DNA of 64,000 nucleotides from Stercorarius parasiticus (GCA_013396915.1 VWZL01002798.1:4604-68603), one strand, 5' to 3'. Counted from the first letter of the stretch, positions 39,101 to 54,100 are shown. Made by a program: numbers and translations. Notes: generated by a model from the letters alone, not told the origin.

Positions 39101-42100
39101 TTCCACGGTGGCTTGCTTCATGCGACTCTCTTGGGCTGCTGCTGCGGGACGACTGGACCTTGTGGGAAGTAGTCAGCCAATAAAAGAGAACACCACTTTA
39201 TTTCCTGCTGGGATTCGAAACAGACTTAGCAGCTCAGGTAGGCTAGCTGTGTCTCTAAACCAATCTGAAGAAAGCACTTGGTTTATTCTTAGTTGAACAC
39301 TTTCCAAGCCTGAAGCTGAATTCATTGGAGTTGGACTTGATGATCCTCTTGGGTCTCTTTCAATTCAGGATATTATACGATTGAATTACACAAATATGAG
39401 CAAAATGCTCTACATCCATGTGGCATTTGGAGACGCAGCATTTGGAGAAGTTTTTTTTTTAAATTTCAGGGAACTGACCAGAAGCTGAAAACATCTGAAA
39501 AATGTGATGGATTACAGCACTTGTTCATTTCTTAATGCAGGAAGTAATTGCAGCTCAGGAAGCGAAGGAGAGCCAACTGCGCTACACGCTGGTATCTGTG
39601 TGAGACAGCAGTCCGTATCCACCAAAGACGCTCTGATTGCTGGAGAAGCCTTGTCTCTCTTAGTAACCTGCCTTCAGCTACGCAGTCAGCAACTAGGTAT
39701 AAAATAGAATTGGATTACTCACTACTTGGAATATAAGTACGGTGGGGGAAGGCTTTTGGAGACGGACAAGTACAAAAAAATCCTCAGAAACCTCTAGCTT
39801 TGTAAGCTCAAATTAAAGCCACAAAATTTCGTTTAAAAATACAGGGTTTTTTTTCCAGGACTGAAGAACAGGTGTCATGAAACAAGGCATGTAGTGCTGT
39901 GCCTTAGTGAAATGTTTTGAGAAAGCTGACTTATTGCCAGTATATAAATATTTGCGCTGGCTTTGAAGCATGTAATTCTTTAAGTGCTGCTGTTTGCTTA
40001 GCTACTGTTTAGTACTTGAACCTTCGTGTACAGGAAGCGTAAACATTGGTGGTGGTGGAAGGCGAAGGAAAATGTTGTTATAACATGGTGCCAGCCTCTG
40101 AGGAGGGAAGGAGATGAAGAAATATGCAAATAGTGGTTACTGCTTTGCAGTGTTGATGGGGGGGATGTCCTCTAGGTCCTATGGTATCTTAATTAATGCA
40201 AGACTGCAACTGACTTATTTTAAATTATTATTTTTTAAAAGATAGCCTGGTACTCTTCTGTTCTAGGATCTTTTTACAATTTGCCTTGTGTTGCCGATTT
40301 CATCATTGACATACTGCTTGGATCACCAAGTGCTGAGGTGAGGGTCTTTCTCTGAAAACTTCTTAGATGTTACACTTCTGAAATGTGTACGCTTTGATCA
40401 TTTAATATGGTCTGAAGATAAAATTGTTCATTATAAATATTCCCACAGTTTTTTGTATTTGAATGAATAACCTTTGTATAATTGTTAGTAATTCCAGCAT
40501 CTAGTGATGTGTTGATAGAAAATGCTGAAGTATGACATTCTTTAGGCTTGTTTAATCCATGAGGCGTACAGGACTGTTGTGGATAGTCTAAGGAAAATGC
40601 TCTCATTTTGGTGAGACAAATTCTGTAGAACTAGTACTTTAGGGAAAGTTCCAAGTAGGTTTCATCTCAAAAGATTTGGGTAAGATTTAATGGACTCCTC
40701 TGAACTTCTGAAAAGTTCTTCCAAATGTCAGAACCCTCCTAAAATTCATTCTTTCTGATTTAAGTTTATTCTGGATAGTCTAAAATCTAGAGATTTTTCA
40801 AGTCACGCTTACTTCATTTCATTGCAGCTCATGTATTTTGCATGAAGTCATTGCATCTTTCCCCCCTTATCTGAATTTATAATCTGTGTTTGATAAAGCA
40901 TCAGAGATTTTAGCTCAGGGATGACAGTGGATTGCTAAATCCCTATAAATAGAGAAACCCTGGCTGGTGGGAGCAGAGCTCATAGTCTGGTTTACACAAG
41001 CTTTTCAATGTCTGTTTTTTCTGTTAGATTTCTAACAAAACAGAAGTGTATTTTTTGCAACCTTAAAGCAACTGCTAGTACACTGTTTCAGATTCGTCGT
41101 GTTGCCTGTGACCAGTTGTACACCCTCAGTCAGACAGACACATCAGCTCACCCAGATGTTCAAAAGCCAAACCAGTTTCTCCTGAGTGTTGTTCTCGGTG
41201 CTCAGTTGCCGCTTTGGTCACCAACCAGCATCATGAGAGGAATCAACCAGAGGTAAGTCAGATGCCTCTTTACTGAGGAAGGAAACCACACATTTCTAAA
41301 TGAGTAGCGCTGTGGAAGCTCTGAGGCACAAGGGATTAGGACTTTGCAAGTCTGTCAAAAGTGGAGATCCCTGTCACGCCCCAGATAGTTTTGGAAGTAT
41401 GTAAATTGAAGGGAAATACATCTGAATTCTCAAGGTACAACTCTTCCTCTGTGAACTCTTACAGCTCAGCTCATTCAGCTTCCCATCCAGGAGGCGGTAA
41501 TTGCTAAATAGGCCTGCTCTTTGTAGGATGTGATCATGGCAGTCAGAACCTGGCTGGAATCCTGGAGCCATAGAGGCCATGGGATGTATGGCAGTAACAT
41601 TGAATTTATTTGATAGTAACGCGTAGATCCAGAAGGCTTCAGCTTTTTCAGTGATGTCTGGACCCATGACTTCACCTGATTTCTTGTTGCTCATGTTACC
41701 CATGACACCTGTAAAGACTGTAGGTGTCAGTCTTGTTAACTTGCCCCTGACTGGACAAAGGTTGTTGAATTTAACAGTAACTCTAAACAGCAATGTCTAG
41801 AGGAATCTGAATAGAGGAGTAACCGAAAAGTTAAAACATGTTGTTTTACTGTTGTCTGATAAAGTAAAATTGTTATGAGGTGAAGGAAAAAAGCAGAATT
41901 AAACGTCATTCATAACATTCAGAAGCAGCTGTTGGGAAGGAATACTTGTTTTAAAGCTGCAGGGTGTGCATGCAGAAGCATACCTAGATAGCTTGGATTT
42001 TGGATTAGTTGGACAGAGCACAGAACTTAAAGGCAACTGCTTAGAAAACGTTTATGATTTTAAATTAAACCTTTTTTTTTTTGTACCTGTTTCAGACTTT

Positions 42101-45100
42101 TGTCCCAGTGTACAGAATACTTTGACCTGAGATGCCAGTTATTGGATGACCTCACATGTAAGTATATACAGGCACACATGTCATTCCGATTGCAGCTTCC
42201 AAGTATGTCTTCCTTCTGTAAACAAGATGTAAAATTGCCTTCACGGAAGGGTTACTACGCCATGAACTCAGTGTGACCTGCCAGTGTGCTGGCTGTCCTG
42301 TGTTAGTGCCTGGCACGGACTGTTCTTGGCGTTCAGTATCAGAAAGGCAGCTCACTCCTTTTGGAAAGTGAAATGAGTTCCTTTTGTGGAAGGTATACTT
42401 CATACACATTGTGGGGGAAACTAGACCATTGACAAACTGTTTGAAATGCTTTGTATTTATATTCTACATTTATAGAGCTGTTAATTATTCAGGGTTTTCT
42501 TTTTCTCTTGCAGCATCAGAAATGGAACAGCTAAAGATAAGCCCAGCTGCCATGTTAGAAGACGAGATCACCTGGCTAGACAATTTTGAACCCAACCGCA
42601 CAGCTGAGTGTGAGACCAGTGAAGCTGATAACATCCTGTTAGCAGGACATTTGAGGCTCATCAAGACTCTCCTTTCGCTTTGTGGGGCAGAGAAGGAAAT
42701 GGTTGGTAAGTATTCTTTTTTTACTCTGAAGTGATTAGACTAGGGTGAATTCTGCATAGCACTTGCAGATGATTTGATCAGTAGACAGTACGTGTGAAGA
42801 CATTATAATGCATCAGTAGAAGTGATACAGAACTATAAGGAGTCATTTTAACCATGCCTTTATTGTACCTTTGACATTTGATAAAATATTTGGATATGTT
42901 TTTTGTTGATATGGTGCTATTAAGTGATTTTGCTGTTAGGGAGCACCTTTTGACGTTTGCGGTGATAATGTCAGCTTTTAACAGTAACGTGGATTACTGT
43001 GTTACAGGTTCATCTTTGATTAAGCCATTGTTGGATGATTTCCTCTTCCGAGCATCCAGGATTATTCTGAATAGCCATTCTCCAGCAGGCAGTGCTGCAA
43101 TCAGTCAGCAAGACTTCCATCCAAAGTAAAAATTGCTTTTTTGTTCATGTCAGGTTTTCTCCTAGTTGTCATGAATGCAAATGTTGTACTGGGGCTACAG
43201 ATACTAAGAGTTAATACCCACTTTGGAGCTTCAACAAGGCCAAGTGCCAGGTCCTGCACTTGGGCCACAACAACCCCATGCATTGCTACAGGCTTGGGGA
43301 AGTGTGGCTGGAGAGCTGCCTGGCAGAAAAGGACCTGGGGGTTCTAATTGACAAGCGGCTGAATATGAGCCAACAGTGTGCCTAGGTGGCCAAGAAAGCC
43401 AATGGCATCCTGGCTTGTATTAGAAATAGTGTGACCAGGAGAAGTAGGGAGGTGATTGTCCCCCTGTACTCAACACTGGTGAGGCCACACCTTGAGTATT
43501 GTGTCCAGTTTTGGGCACCTCAATACGAGAGAGATACCGAGGTGCTGGAGCGAGTGCAGAGGAGGGCAACAAAGCTGGTGAAGGGCCTGCAGAATAAACC
43601 TTATGAGGAGCGATTGAAGGAGCTGGGACGGTTTAGTTTGAGGAAGAGGAGGCTGAAGGGAGACATCATCACTTTCTACAGCTACTTGAAAGGACATTGT
43701 AGAGAGGTTGGTGCTGGTCTCTTCTCACAGATAATTAGCAATAGAACAAGAGGGAATGGCTTCAAGCTGCAACAGGGTAGGTTTAGACTGGACATTAGGA
43801 AAAAATTCTTCACAGAAAAAGTGGTCAGACACTGGAATAGGCTGCCCAGGGAGGTGGTGGAGTCACCATTCCTGAATGTGTTTAAGAGTCATTGAGATGT
43901 GGTGTTAGGGGCTATGGTGTAGGGGAGAACTTTGTAGAGTTGGGTTGACGGTTGGACTCAATGATCCCAAGGGTCTTTTCCAACCTAAATGATTCTATGA
44001 CTTCTCCAGAGTATACCCTTCCAATTTATACATTTCCTACAAAAGTGTCCAAATGGCATTTTATGAGTTCTCATGTGACCCAAATCTTTGCTTTTCTGGA
44101 TTTCTAAAGTCTGCGCTTTGTTTTAGATCAATGATGAACTGTAAGCACAACTTAAGTGCTGATTTCATGAGTCCAAACAGCACTCCTTTAGCTCATTATC
44201 GCTTGGGAAGTTGGTTAAATTGGAGCGTGAACAGGAAATTAGCCTTCCAAGCTGCTTGTAAATGAGAATCTCAAAAGTTCAACTGTTTTCTTTCTCCTTT
44301 CAAAAGAACTGCCTCCTGTAAAAGGCTAATGCTGAGCAAGACTTCTTGCACCTGAGATAGCTGATAGTAGCCCAGAATATATCAAATGGTGAAAAAAGAG
44401 CTTTCTCTTTCCTGTCACACCTGCCTTCTGTTATTGCCATACAGTACCTGAAGGGGTGGGTAAAATAAGCTCATGTGGGTGTTGGTGCTGCTGCGGCTGG
44501 ATTGCTTATACTACACTGACTAGTGGGTGTTAGAGTTGGATGAGGCATATCTGCACTGCCTTTCCACAACCCCTAAAGAAGGTTCCAGTGGCGCATTTGG
44601 CAACCCCTCCATTGAATGGGACTTGCTACACCTTAATGTTTTTCCCCAGCTTTGCTCCACTGTAGTTCAGCTCAAGCATGCTCTTTTGTTTGCTTAAAGT
44701 AAATAAAGCCTTTTCTGTGGCCTTTAGAAGAAAGGGCCAGTGTGTTTGATGCATTGAAAAGAGCTAAGTAGAAGGGTTTTGTACTGGTCTAATGCAGCTT
44801 AGGTCTAAGGTCATCTCTTGTAGCAAGTAAGTTATATGCTCTAGCTCTTTCAAAGCTTATCTCCCCGTAAAGAAGTCATTATGTCTCCATCAGTGTTACA
44901 CTGATAGACAGTACCTATCTGTCTGTGCCACCTTTTTAGGGCACTTTTCCTTGTTACTGAACGTTAACAACAGGTGTCTCCATGTCAGTAAGGGAGGCTT
45001 ATTTAAAGGAGTGTTTCTGGTGCTGCTCTTCTGATTCTTTTCTTCCCCATTCCCCTTCCCCAAGAAAGGAAAAAATAGCACTCTGCAGTCTCTCAGGAGT

Positions 45101-48100
45101 GTTCTATCATTTAAAGTGTTCCTTTTGATCATTAATTGTCACTTGTTCTGAGTAATATGGCTTTCTGGAATTAGAAATAATTGAGTCATCTATAAAATAG
45201 ATCTCAAATGTGGTTTTCTTTTTAGGTGCAGTACAGCAGATAGCCGATTAGCTGCTTATGAAGTGTTAGTAATGCTGGCTGATAGCTCCCCTTCCAACCT
45301 CCAGCTTATTACAAAAGAGCTGCTTTCTATGCATCACCAGTGTGACCCTGCACTTACCAAGGAGTTTGACGTAAGTAAGAAGCCTTTTTTGGTTTGTATT
45401 AGCGGGGTTTGGAGTACTGTGTGTGATCTACTGAACTGTTCCATTCATGAAATTTCCATGGTCTTCAATTTAAAATGACAAAAGGCAAGTAGGAGTAAAT
45501 GCAGACCCATTTGATCTTCCTCAGAAGCAAATAATCCAGTGAGTCTTTCCCAGTTATTATCTGGATAAGAAACAAGTATTTCCTAAATATCACCAGTTTA
45601 TTTAGATATATTTTAGGCCACATTTAACAGCTTTGTGCAAAGTGTTACATACATAAATGACCAGGTATAGCTCTTTTGTGATCTTTCAGAATTTATATTC
45701 CCAGCTTTCGATTAAATCTCTCTTAACAGCTCATATAAAGGTGATTATAAAAGCTATAGTATGTTCTTGGAGTCTTATGCATTTTATAACTTGCTGGGAC
45801 AAAAAATGTGTTTGTCATTCTAGTATCTTCCACCAGTGGATAGTCGCTCCGTTTCAGGATTTGTGGGACTGAAGAATGGTGGTGCTACTTGTTACATGAA
45901 TGCCGTCTTCCAGCAGCTATATATGCAGCCTGGTCTCCCAGAGGTAACTGGTTCAACATCCAGTAAAATCCTCTTTTTGGAATTAGTTACCTGAACTGCA
46001 AGTTCATTTTAGCACCATTTGTAAATGAATTGTTGAAATAAAAATAAAACTGTGTATGTACATGTGTGTGCGTAAATGTATACACACAATAAATATATAA
46101 ATTGTAAGTTGCTGTGCTGTGTGTCATGACAACTTACAGTAATAATTTTGCCAAGAACCAATTTTATAAGGTTATTTGTTTTCTTCCAGGCCTTGCTTTC
46201 CATTGATGATGATACAGACAATCCAGATGACAACGTGTTCTATCAAGTTCAGTCTCTTTTTGGTCATTTGATGGAAAGCAAGCTGCAGTATTATGTACCT
46301 GAGAACTTTTGGAAGGTATTACACCTTTTTTCTTTTTTTAGAATATATAGCTTTCCTACTGAACAAGTAGTCAGTTATTCAGCCTTTTCTCATTGTAGAG
46401 TTTCTAGAGATAAAGTAAGTTCTACTTCAAAAAGTCAAAACGTAAAAATAACAAATTTCTTTTCAAAATTGCTTTCTTTAGTGATATGTATATGGAATAA
46501 CCACCTTTATATATATATATATGCTTATACTTTATATAGATTTTCAAGATGTGGAACAAGGAACTTTATGTTAGAGAGCAACAGGATGCTTATGAGTTCT
46601 TCACCAGTCTTATAGATCAAATGGATGAGTACCTCAAGGTAAAAACCTCAGGGATTTCATTCCTTGTTTATACGCATCTCCTTGGTACCTTTTCTCTTTT
46701 TGTTCTTCAGAAAAGAAGGCAGAGCACCATTCGGCTTATTTTATAACCTACGTAGTATTCAGAAGTTTAAAATTCCTGTTGTTTTCATGGTCTTTCACTC
46801 TGCAATACATCCAACTGATGTCTAACCTTTTATCTCCAACAGAAAATAGGAAGAGACCAAATATTTAAGAATACTTTTCAAGGAATCTTCTCTGATCAGA
46901 AGATCTGCAAGGACTGTCCTCACAGGTAACGTTAAATTTAGTGCATTAGTTACCGAGTTATGTGCTCCCGTAACTACTAAAGTGTGTAGGTCAAAATAGC
47001 ACAAGAAGGTAGAGACATATGCCTTTGTGAGCATCACAGCTGTTGTTAGCTATGGGGCAAATGCAGTACTCTTTCCTATGTCTTGTTAATGCAAGTTGGA
47101 TAGGTTCTACTCTGTCAATGCCTTGACAATTTTTCTTCTTAAATTTAGGTATGAGCGTGAGGAAGCCTTCATGGCTCTCAACCTAGGTGTGACTTCATGT
47201 CAAAGTCTGGAAATATCATTGGATCAGTTTGTTAGAGGAGAAGTTTTGGAAGGAAGCAATGCATACTACTGTGAAAAGTGCAAAGAAAAGGTATTGATTC
47301 TTAACGTATGTGAAAGAAGACTCAGCTGTAGCTTGATATTTTCTTAAGCATTACATGGTTCATAGAAGCCATGCTTAGATACTGCCTAACGCTTTCTATG
47401 CTGAAGACATAATCAAAAGGTTAAATCCATTAATCCATGCAGATAGCATTCTTTGGTCCCTGTAACTCATATTGTAGACTGAACATTTAGAAGGATGGTG
47501 AAATGTTCTGTAACATACCAGCCCACTGCACAAACTCTGTAATACCTGTAATAGTACCCTATCTGTACGTATTATGGTCATCGTGCCTCTGCATTGTGCA
47601 TCAGCTTGAGACAGCTGGAATTGTGCATCTATAGAGTAATTCTACAGAATGCTTGAGGTATATAAATAGGGGTGATATTTTTTTTTTCTTTTTAAGAGAA
47701 CTACAGTGAAGCGCACATGCATTAAGGTCTTACCTAGCCTGTTGGTGATTCACCTGATGAGATTTGGCTTTGACTGGGAGAGCGGACGTTCTATTAAATA
47801 TGATGAACAAATAAGGGTAAGAAAACTTTTCTGTATAGCATACATCCCCCCACCCCGCTGCTTCATGGAGTGGACTTTCAGTCTTTCTATTCATTCTTCC
47901 TTCTTTTCCCCACATTTTGATACAGGGATTTTGAGTACATGGTACATCTACAACATGATCATGCTACAGAAAATAAGTATGTTTCCCTAGAGCTTTCCTT
48001 GTCTCCAGCACTGTTAGGGTCCTTTCAGGAAGCAAGAGCAAAAACCTTCGTAACGACATTTTATTTAACTTCTGTGTCAGAAGGATAAAAAGTTGAAGTA

Positions 48101-51100
48101 CCATGTTTTCTTTTGACATTCCCAATGTGGGAAGTATTAATATCATTCTCATAAAATTACACTAAACATGTACACAATATAATCTCACAGTTAATGTGAA
48201 ATATCTCTTCATACAGTTTCCCTGGATGCTGAACATGGAACCTTACACTGTGTCAGGGATGGCTCGCCAGGACTCGTCCTCGGAAGTGGGGGACAATGGT
48301 AGAAACACAGATCAAGGAGGCGGAGGCTCCCCAAGGAAGAAAGTTGCCCCTACAGAAAACTATGAGCTTGTTGGTGTGATTGTTCACAGTGGCCAGGCAC
48401 ATGCAGGGCACTACTACTCCTTTATAAAGGACAGGAGGTAACGGCGGAGAAGATTTGCTTGGAGGGTTTGAGCACGGTCTAAAGACTATTTGTTTTGTGG
48501 AGGTATCATGAGCCATTCAGAGCTCTATTGGAAGCACTCTTCCCTTTCTTAACACCCATTTCTTATTGTCCTCGGTGTTAAGACATTAACACAATAATAT
48601 GGGACACCATGTTATAAAAGTTTCAGGAATTCTGATGTACCTTGTATTGCAGTTTGAGGCTTCCTATGACACTTGCAGGTGATGTGCTTCTCACATTGTT
48701 AATCAAGCTTACTCTTTTAAAATGTAACTTTGACATTAATTGAACTAAGCTTTCTATTTGCTGTCAAAACAAATGTGAGTTAAGGGTTTTCATTTCTAGG
48801 GTATTCAGGGTGATTTGGTTTTTTTACTAGACTATCAAGTAACTCTGTTTCTGTTCTGTTTCGATCACAGGGGATGTGGAAAAGGAAAGTGGTATAAATT
48901 TAACGACACCGTTGTCGAAGAATTTGATTTAACTGATGAAACGTTGGAATATGAATGTTTTGGTGGAGAGTATAGACCTAAAGTCTATGATCAATGTAAG
49001 CAGAAGTACAAATCGATTTACATTAACTTTATGTTTCATAGTGGCTCTCAGTAGAGGTAGAGCTCAGTCCATTATATCTGCTTTGAGTTACTTGGTCTAA
49101 AAATCCTTCAGAAGCAGTTTTTTCCTAAAGTTGTCCATTTACTGAAGGACATAACAGCTTGTATAGGGCCTAATATTGGTTGAACCATATTCATTGTTGT
49201 TCAACACTTTGTAGATTTAGTAGCAGAGGAGATTCAAAAAAGTAAAATGGCACCTTGTTAAAATAGTGAAAAAAAAAAAAGGCCAGTTTTGTGTTTATTT
49301 CTGGCTAGTGAAAATGTGCATAGAACAAGGTTTGGCATCATATAGTTAAACTTTTCAATACTTTAAGGAATTAATTCCAAATACATTTCCCCCAATATTC
49401 ACTTGTTTCATAATTCTGATCGTTACCCTTTTAAAATACATATGCTTTTTTGCAAAAGTATTTTAGAATTCAGGTTTTTGTTACTCGCTAACATCGACTG
49501 ATGTTTTGGTCTGACAAATACTTTATACTGCCAAGGTGTATATTACTTGTACGCCCAGTTTCACTTCCCTATAAGAATGAAACAGGTACTAAACCTTCAA
49601 GGCCTTCATCACATGTCTTTTCTCCCATCAGCTAACCCTTACCCCGATGTGCGTCGGCGCTACTGGAATGCCTATATGCTGTTTTACCAGAGAGTGTCTG
49701 ATCAGAACTCTCCGGTCTTACCAAAGAAAAGTCGAGTGAGTGTTGTGCGTCAAGAAGCTGAGGACCTCTCATTGTAAGTTCCTTTTCTGTCTGTAAAGGT
49801 TTGTCTTATGTTGACATCCAGACTCTATCTCCAGAACTAAGAAATTAATAATTCCCATTTGACAAAGGAGTATACTCACCCTTCTGTTGTTTCAGTTTGT
49901 TTTTTAAGCTGCTTAATGAATAGTCTTTTATTGCTTTTGAATTTTCCCCTTCTATACTGCTGTCACTATTGCAGTAAGAAGTTCAAGCTGACTGACAGCC
50001 CGCAGCCTCAAGACGGTATATAGAATGTCATCTAAACTTGCCTTAAAATCTCAGTACAGCCAGGACAATCTTAAACTTGAACTGTACATTTGTCATGGGG
50101 TTTCATTATTCACCTTGAGCTTGTATATATTTCAGATCTGCTCCATCTTCACCAGAAATTTCACCCCAGTCATCACCTCGACCCCACAGGCCCAACAGTG
50201 ACCGCCTCTCCATCTTGACCAAGCTGGTTCGAAAAGGAGAAAAAAAGGGACTTTTTGTAGAGAAAATGCCCGTGCGGATATATCAGGTAGAGCACTCCTA
50301 AAATGTCAGCTATACCCTACTTGGAGGAAATTTAAGCACATAGTAAGAGCAACACAGTAACTTTGAAGGCGGCCGTGAAGCATATTCCCTTATTGAAAGC
50401 AAAGCCAGAAAATAGTTCTGGATTCTGACATAGTTATTAACAAGCTGCTCAGTGGTACATTGTTGTAAGTTTTGCTGTCCCTTCCCACAAATTTTGACCC
50501 ATCATTCTTTGCTTTGAAGAAACTGCAGGCAAATTAATCAAATGTGAGGTAATGGCAGCAGTCAGCATGCAAGCAGGGAGAGATGAGAGCAAAGAAGGCG
50601 CTTCATTTGAAGTACGCTTGAGGAAGAATGGAGAAGATGGCAAATTACAGTCATCCTCTAGTTCTTGAGTTCACAAGAATGTAAAAAGGGGAGAAGAGAA
50701 GTCAAAACTAGCTTAAATTCTCTGCGTGTCTGCTAGTTTATGTGATGTTGAATATGTTCTAAAAGGGGAAAACAAGGATGTTGTAGGCAACTTTGCAAGC
50801 CAGGACTGAAAATGGAGGTGTGATGGCACTGGCAGAGCAGTGACAGGATGGTAAAACCTGGGTATTGGGTAGCTGTCATAAGAGGAAGGTCTCAGCCTGT
50901 AGGCCCGCAGCTCTAGGTCCATAAAGGAGAGGATACAATCTTATATATATTTGGCCTTCTGAACACACACCATCCGGCTGATCTGCACAGGTGCAGGAGA
51001 GCCTACAGCATATATGGTCAGAATAATCTGTGCAGGCTCTGTATAGCCCTCCACATGGGCTGTATCAGGGCATTAATAGTCACTTTAGGTCTTCTTGTAT

Positions 51101-54100
51101 CCAGGGTTGTATTATTACAATAAAAAGAACTTGGCTCAAATTTATTGAGTGTCTTTCAGCAAAATCTCATTTGAAAAAAAGAGAGGTTTGGCATTTAAGT
51201 ACGTTATTGTGGCTGAAGCTTGTAATTATACCGTGGCTCCTTGCTCCGTACATGTAAATTTGCTAAGCACGCCTTTCAGGTTTGAAGGATGTTCACTTCG
51301 CTTTTTTTATTAAAAGCAAGCAAAAAATAGAACTTCTCAGCAACTTCTTCCTTTTTCTTTTCCCTTAATGGCACAATGATTAAGTCTCTCATCTGTTGTC
51401 TTGTGTTTTGTAATATCCTTGGAAGAAAATCACTGGTTTATACAACACTTCTAAGGCTCCTGTATGTATTTTCTGCTCCACTGAAGTAGTGATTCAGAGT
51501 GTGCGCAGAATAGGTCTGACACTGGTTTTTAAACACTGCATGTATTTATGTAAAAGGTGCAGTTTTAGTTAGAGAAATATACTTTGACAACATTTTAAAA
51601 ATTTTTTTGCTGCCTTTTTCTTTTACAGATGGTGAGAGATGAAAACTTGAAATTTATGAAGAACAGAGATGTGTACAGTAGTGACTACTTCAGTTTTGTT
51701 CTGTCATTAGCTTCACTGAATGCTGTAAGTACCTAGATTTCAATCTTAGAGTGCTTGGAATATATTGGGTAGAAAGGGGCACAGAAGCTATGAGGGTCAC
51801 AACCAGGAAAAGTAGAAGGGAAGGGTTGATGTGATTTTACTTTCCTAGCTGAGCAATTCATTGTCTCCAGTAATTTTTCACACTGATAACATCTGTCTCA
51901 AAGCTGATTCCAGCCTCCTGCTCTAGTAGTGGGAGAAACATCATTGTGCCATAGTAAAATTTCTGAAATAACACCTTTTTTAATGATGCGGACTGAGTTC
52001 TAGGGGGACAGAAATTCCACTCTGTATGGAAGATTCAAAAGTTGGTGTTAGCCACCTCAAAGTTGATAGACTTTAATTGGAAATACAGTTTACTAATTAA
52101 GTTTTTCTAAATGGACTAATAAACAAACCAGCATCTATTAAATGTATTAAATCCACGGATCTAGTGGGCCTTACAGCACGTTTGTTACTATTTTAGCATG
52201 TTTGTTAACTAGCATAGTCAGCACTGGAGATGTTTTTAGCACAGAAAAACACTTTATTTTTTCTAAATGAAGTTAATTACTTGAATAAAACATGTTGATG
52301 TATTTAAGAAACAGTGTATGTACTGCAGGCATACTTCTGCTCTGAAGTAAACTTGGTGTTTCTTCCAGACTAAGGTAAAACATCCATATTATCCGTGCAT
52401 GGCAAAGGTGAGCTTACAGCTGGCAGTCCAATTCCTCTTCCAAACCTATCTCCGAACCAAGAAGAAACTCAGGTAAGGCCTTGTTCTGGGTGCTGTAACA
52501 ACATATTCTGAGGTTTTTGTGCTTGTTACACGTACTGCACCTTGAAATACTGTGGGTAGCATAGACAGTCAGGAGTAGCAATACATTTCTGCTTTGCGTT
52601 AGAATCCCGTGCCAAAGAAATCCGAGTTTTACTGCCTCTCCCAGCTGTCCATCATTTTGGTGGTAGTGGTTTGGGCATGGAAAGGCTTTAATGGATTTAA
52701 AGACAGCAGGTTGTTCCAAAATAGTTCTCTAAGTGTTTTTGTCTTAAGCTATCTAATGTACGTTCAATTAAAGTCAAAGTTCTTTCTATTTGGCAGAGAA
52801 GAAACGTGGCTTAGGTTTTGGAGGTGTTTTTTCTCTTTCATAACTGACAGTTGTCCGTGTTTTGTTAAAGGGCTGATACAGAAGAATGGATTGCCACCAT
52901 AGATGCACTGCTCTCCAAAAGCATTGATGCTTGTCAGTGGTTAGTTGAATATTTCGTCGGGCCAGAGGGCCGGGAGCTTGTAAAGTAAGTACTGGTAATT
53001 TTGTCTTAGGTTTTTGCGTCACAAGTATGGATAAAGCTTCCTAATAACATGATCTGGCCTATACCGATGTATTCCCAAAGAGTTGACCATGCACATTCCT
53101 TACAAAAACAATCCAGATAATGACTTACATCTTTACTTCAAGTACATTCTCTGATTATGCAGCTGAGTAATTCTGAAAATCTAATAAAATAGTGCAGTGT
53201 ATGTGGAGGAGGATGCAGATGTTTAATTCAGTGAAGTGCTTTGGAATGTGCTTAAGATTGTATCTAGTCACTCCTCCAAGTGGTGGGAAAGGAGAATGTG
53301 GTAGAAGTGTTTGGGGTAGGATAAATACCTGACAAAGATCACAGATAAACTGGAAAGAATTTTTCTTAGCAGCTCAGATCAGATAATAGGTATTTTGATA
53401 ACACCTAAGGCAAATTCTTGGAGAACTGACACGCTTAGAGAGACGTGTCAATGTAAAGAAAATTTTACCTTTTGAAGTTGCATTAAAAGACAGGATCCTG
53501 TGATAGATTTTAGTTTTAGCTCTTTTGTTATTTGAATGAATAAGCATAAAGTAATGTTATAGTGACAAGCAGGAGTGCAGGAAAATAAGTTAAAGCTTAT
53601 CCACAGAAATACAATATAAGAAGTATCCAGACTGTTACCCTTTTTAAAGTAATAACCACCGCATTTAATCTTAGCAACTGTGTGTACATGTTGATTCCAG
53701 TACTCTTTGCAGCTTTGCCTTTTATCTTCCAGGACTTTCCTCCTGGAATGCAGCGTGAGAGAGGTGCGAGTTGCTGTAGCCACTATTCTTGAAAAAACCC
53801 TCGACAGTGCCTTGCTTTATCAGGAGAAGGTTAGTGTCGCCTCATCACCAGTGCTCTCTCTACCTAATGGCTCTTGCTGTGTTTGCAGACAACGTTGTGT
53901 CATTTGGAAATGACAAGATGAAAGGCTGTAATCTTGATGGTGCTTGTAGTGCTTCATTTCTTGAATACGTTAATGCTTGTCTGCTCCTGCCCTAGGAGGT
54001 AACATGCTCTGTAATTCTCAGAATTTAAGTTCAAAGTATTAGTTATGAACAGTTTTGCCTGACTTCACCTTGTCTTATAAACTGTCATCACACATTCTTT

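Larger units (their letters stand above)
43126..45225 (+). other. USP24 intron 41 (2.1 kb) with CR1 insertion
   Basis: About 70 bases after the donor the intron enters a CR1 element (about 43221-44001). The remaining 1.2 kb is unremarkable. Confidence 0.85.
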
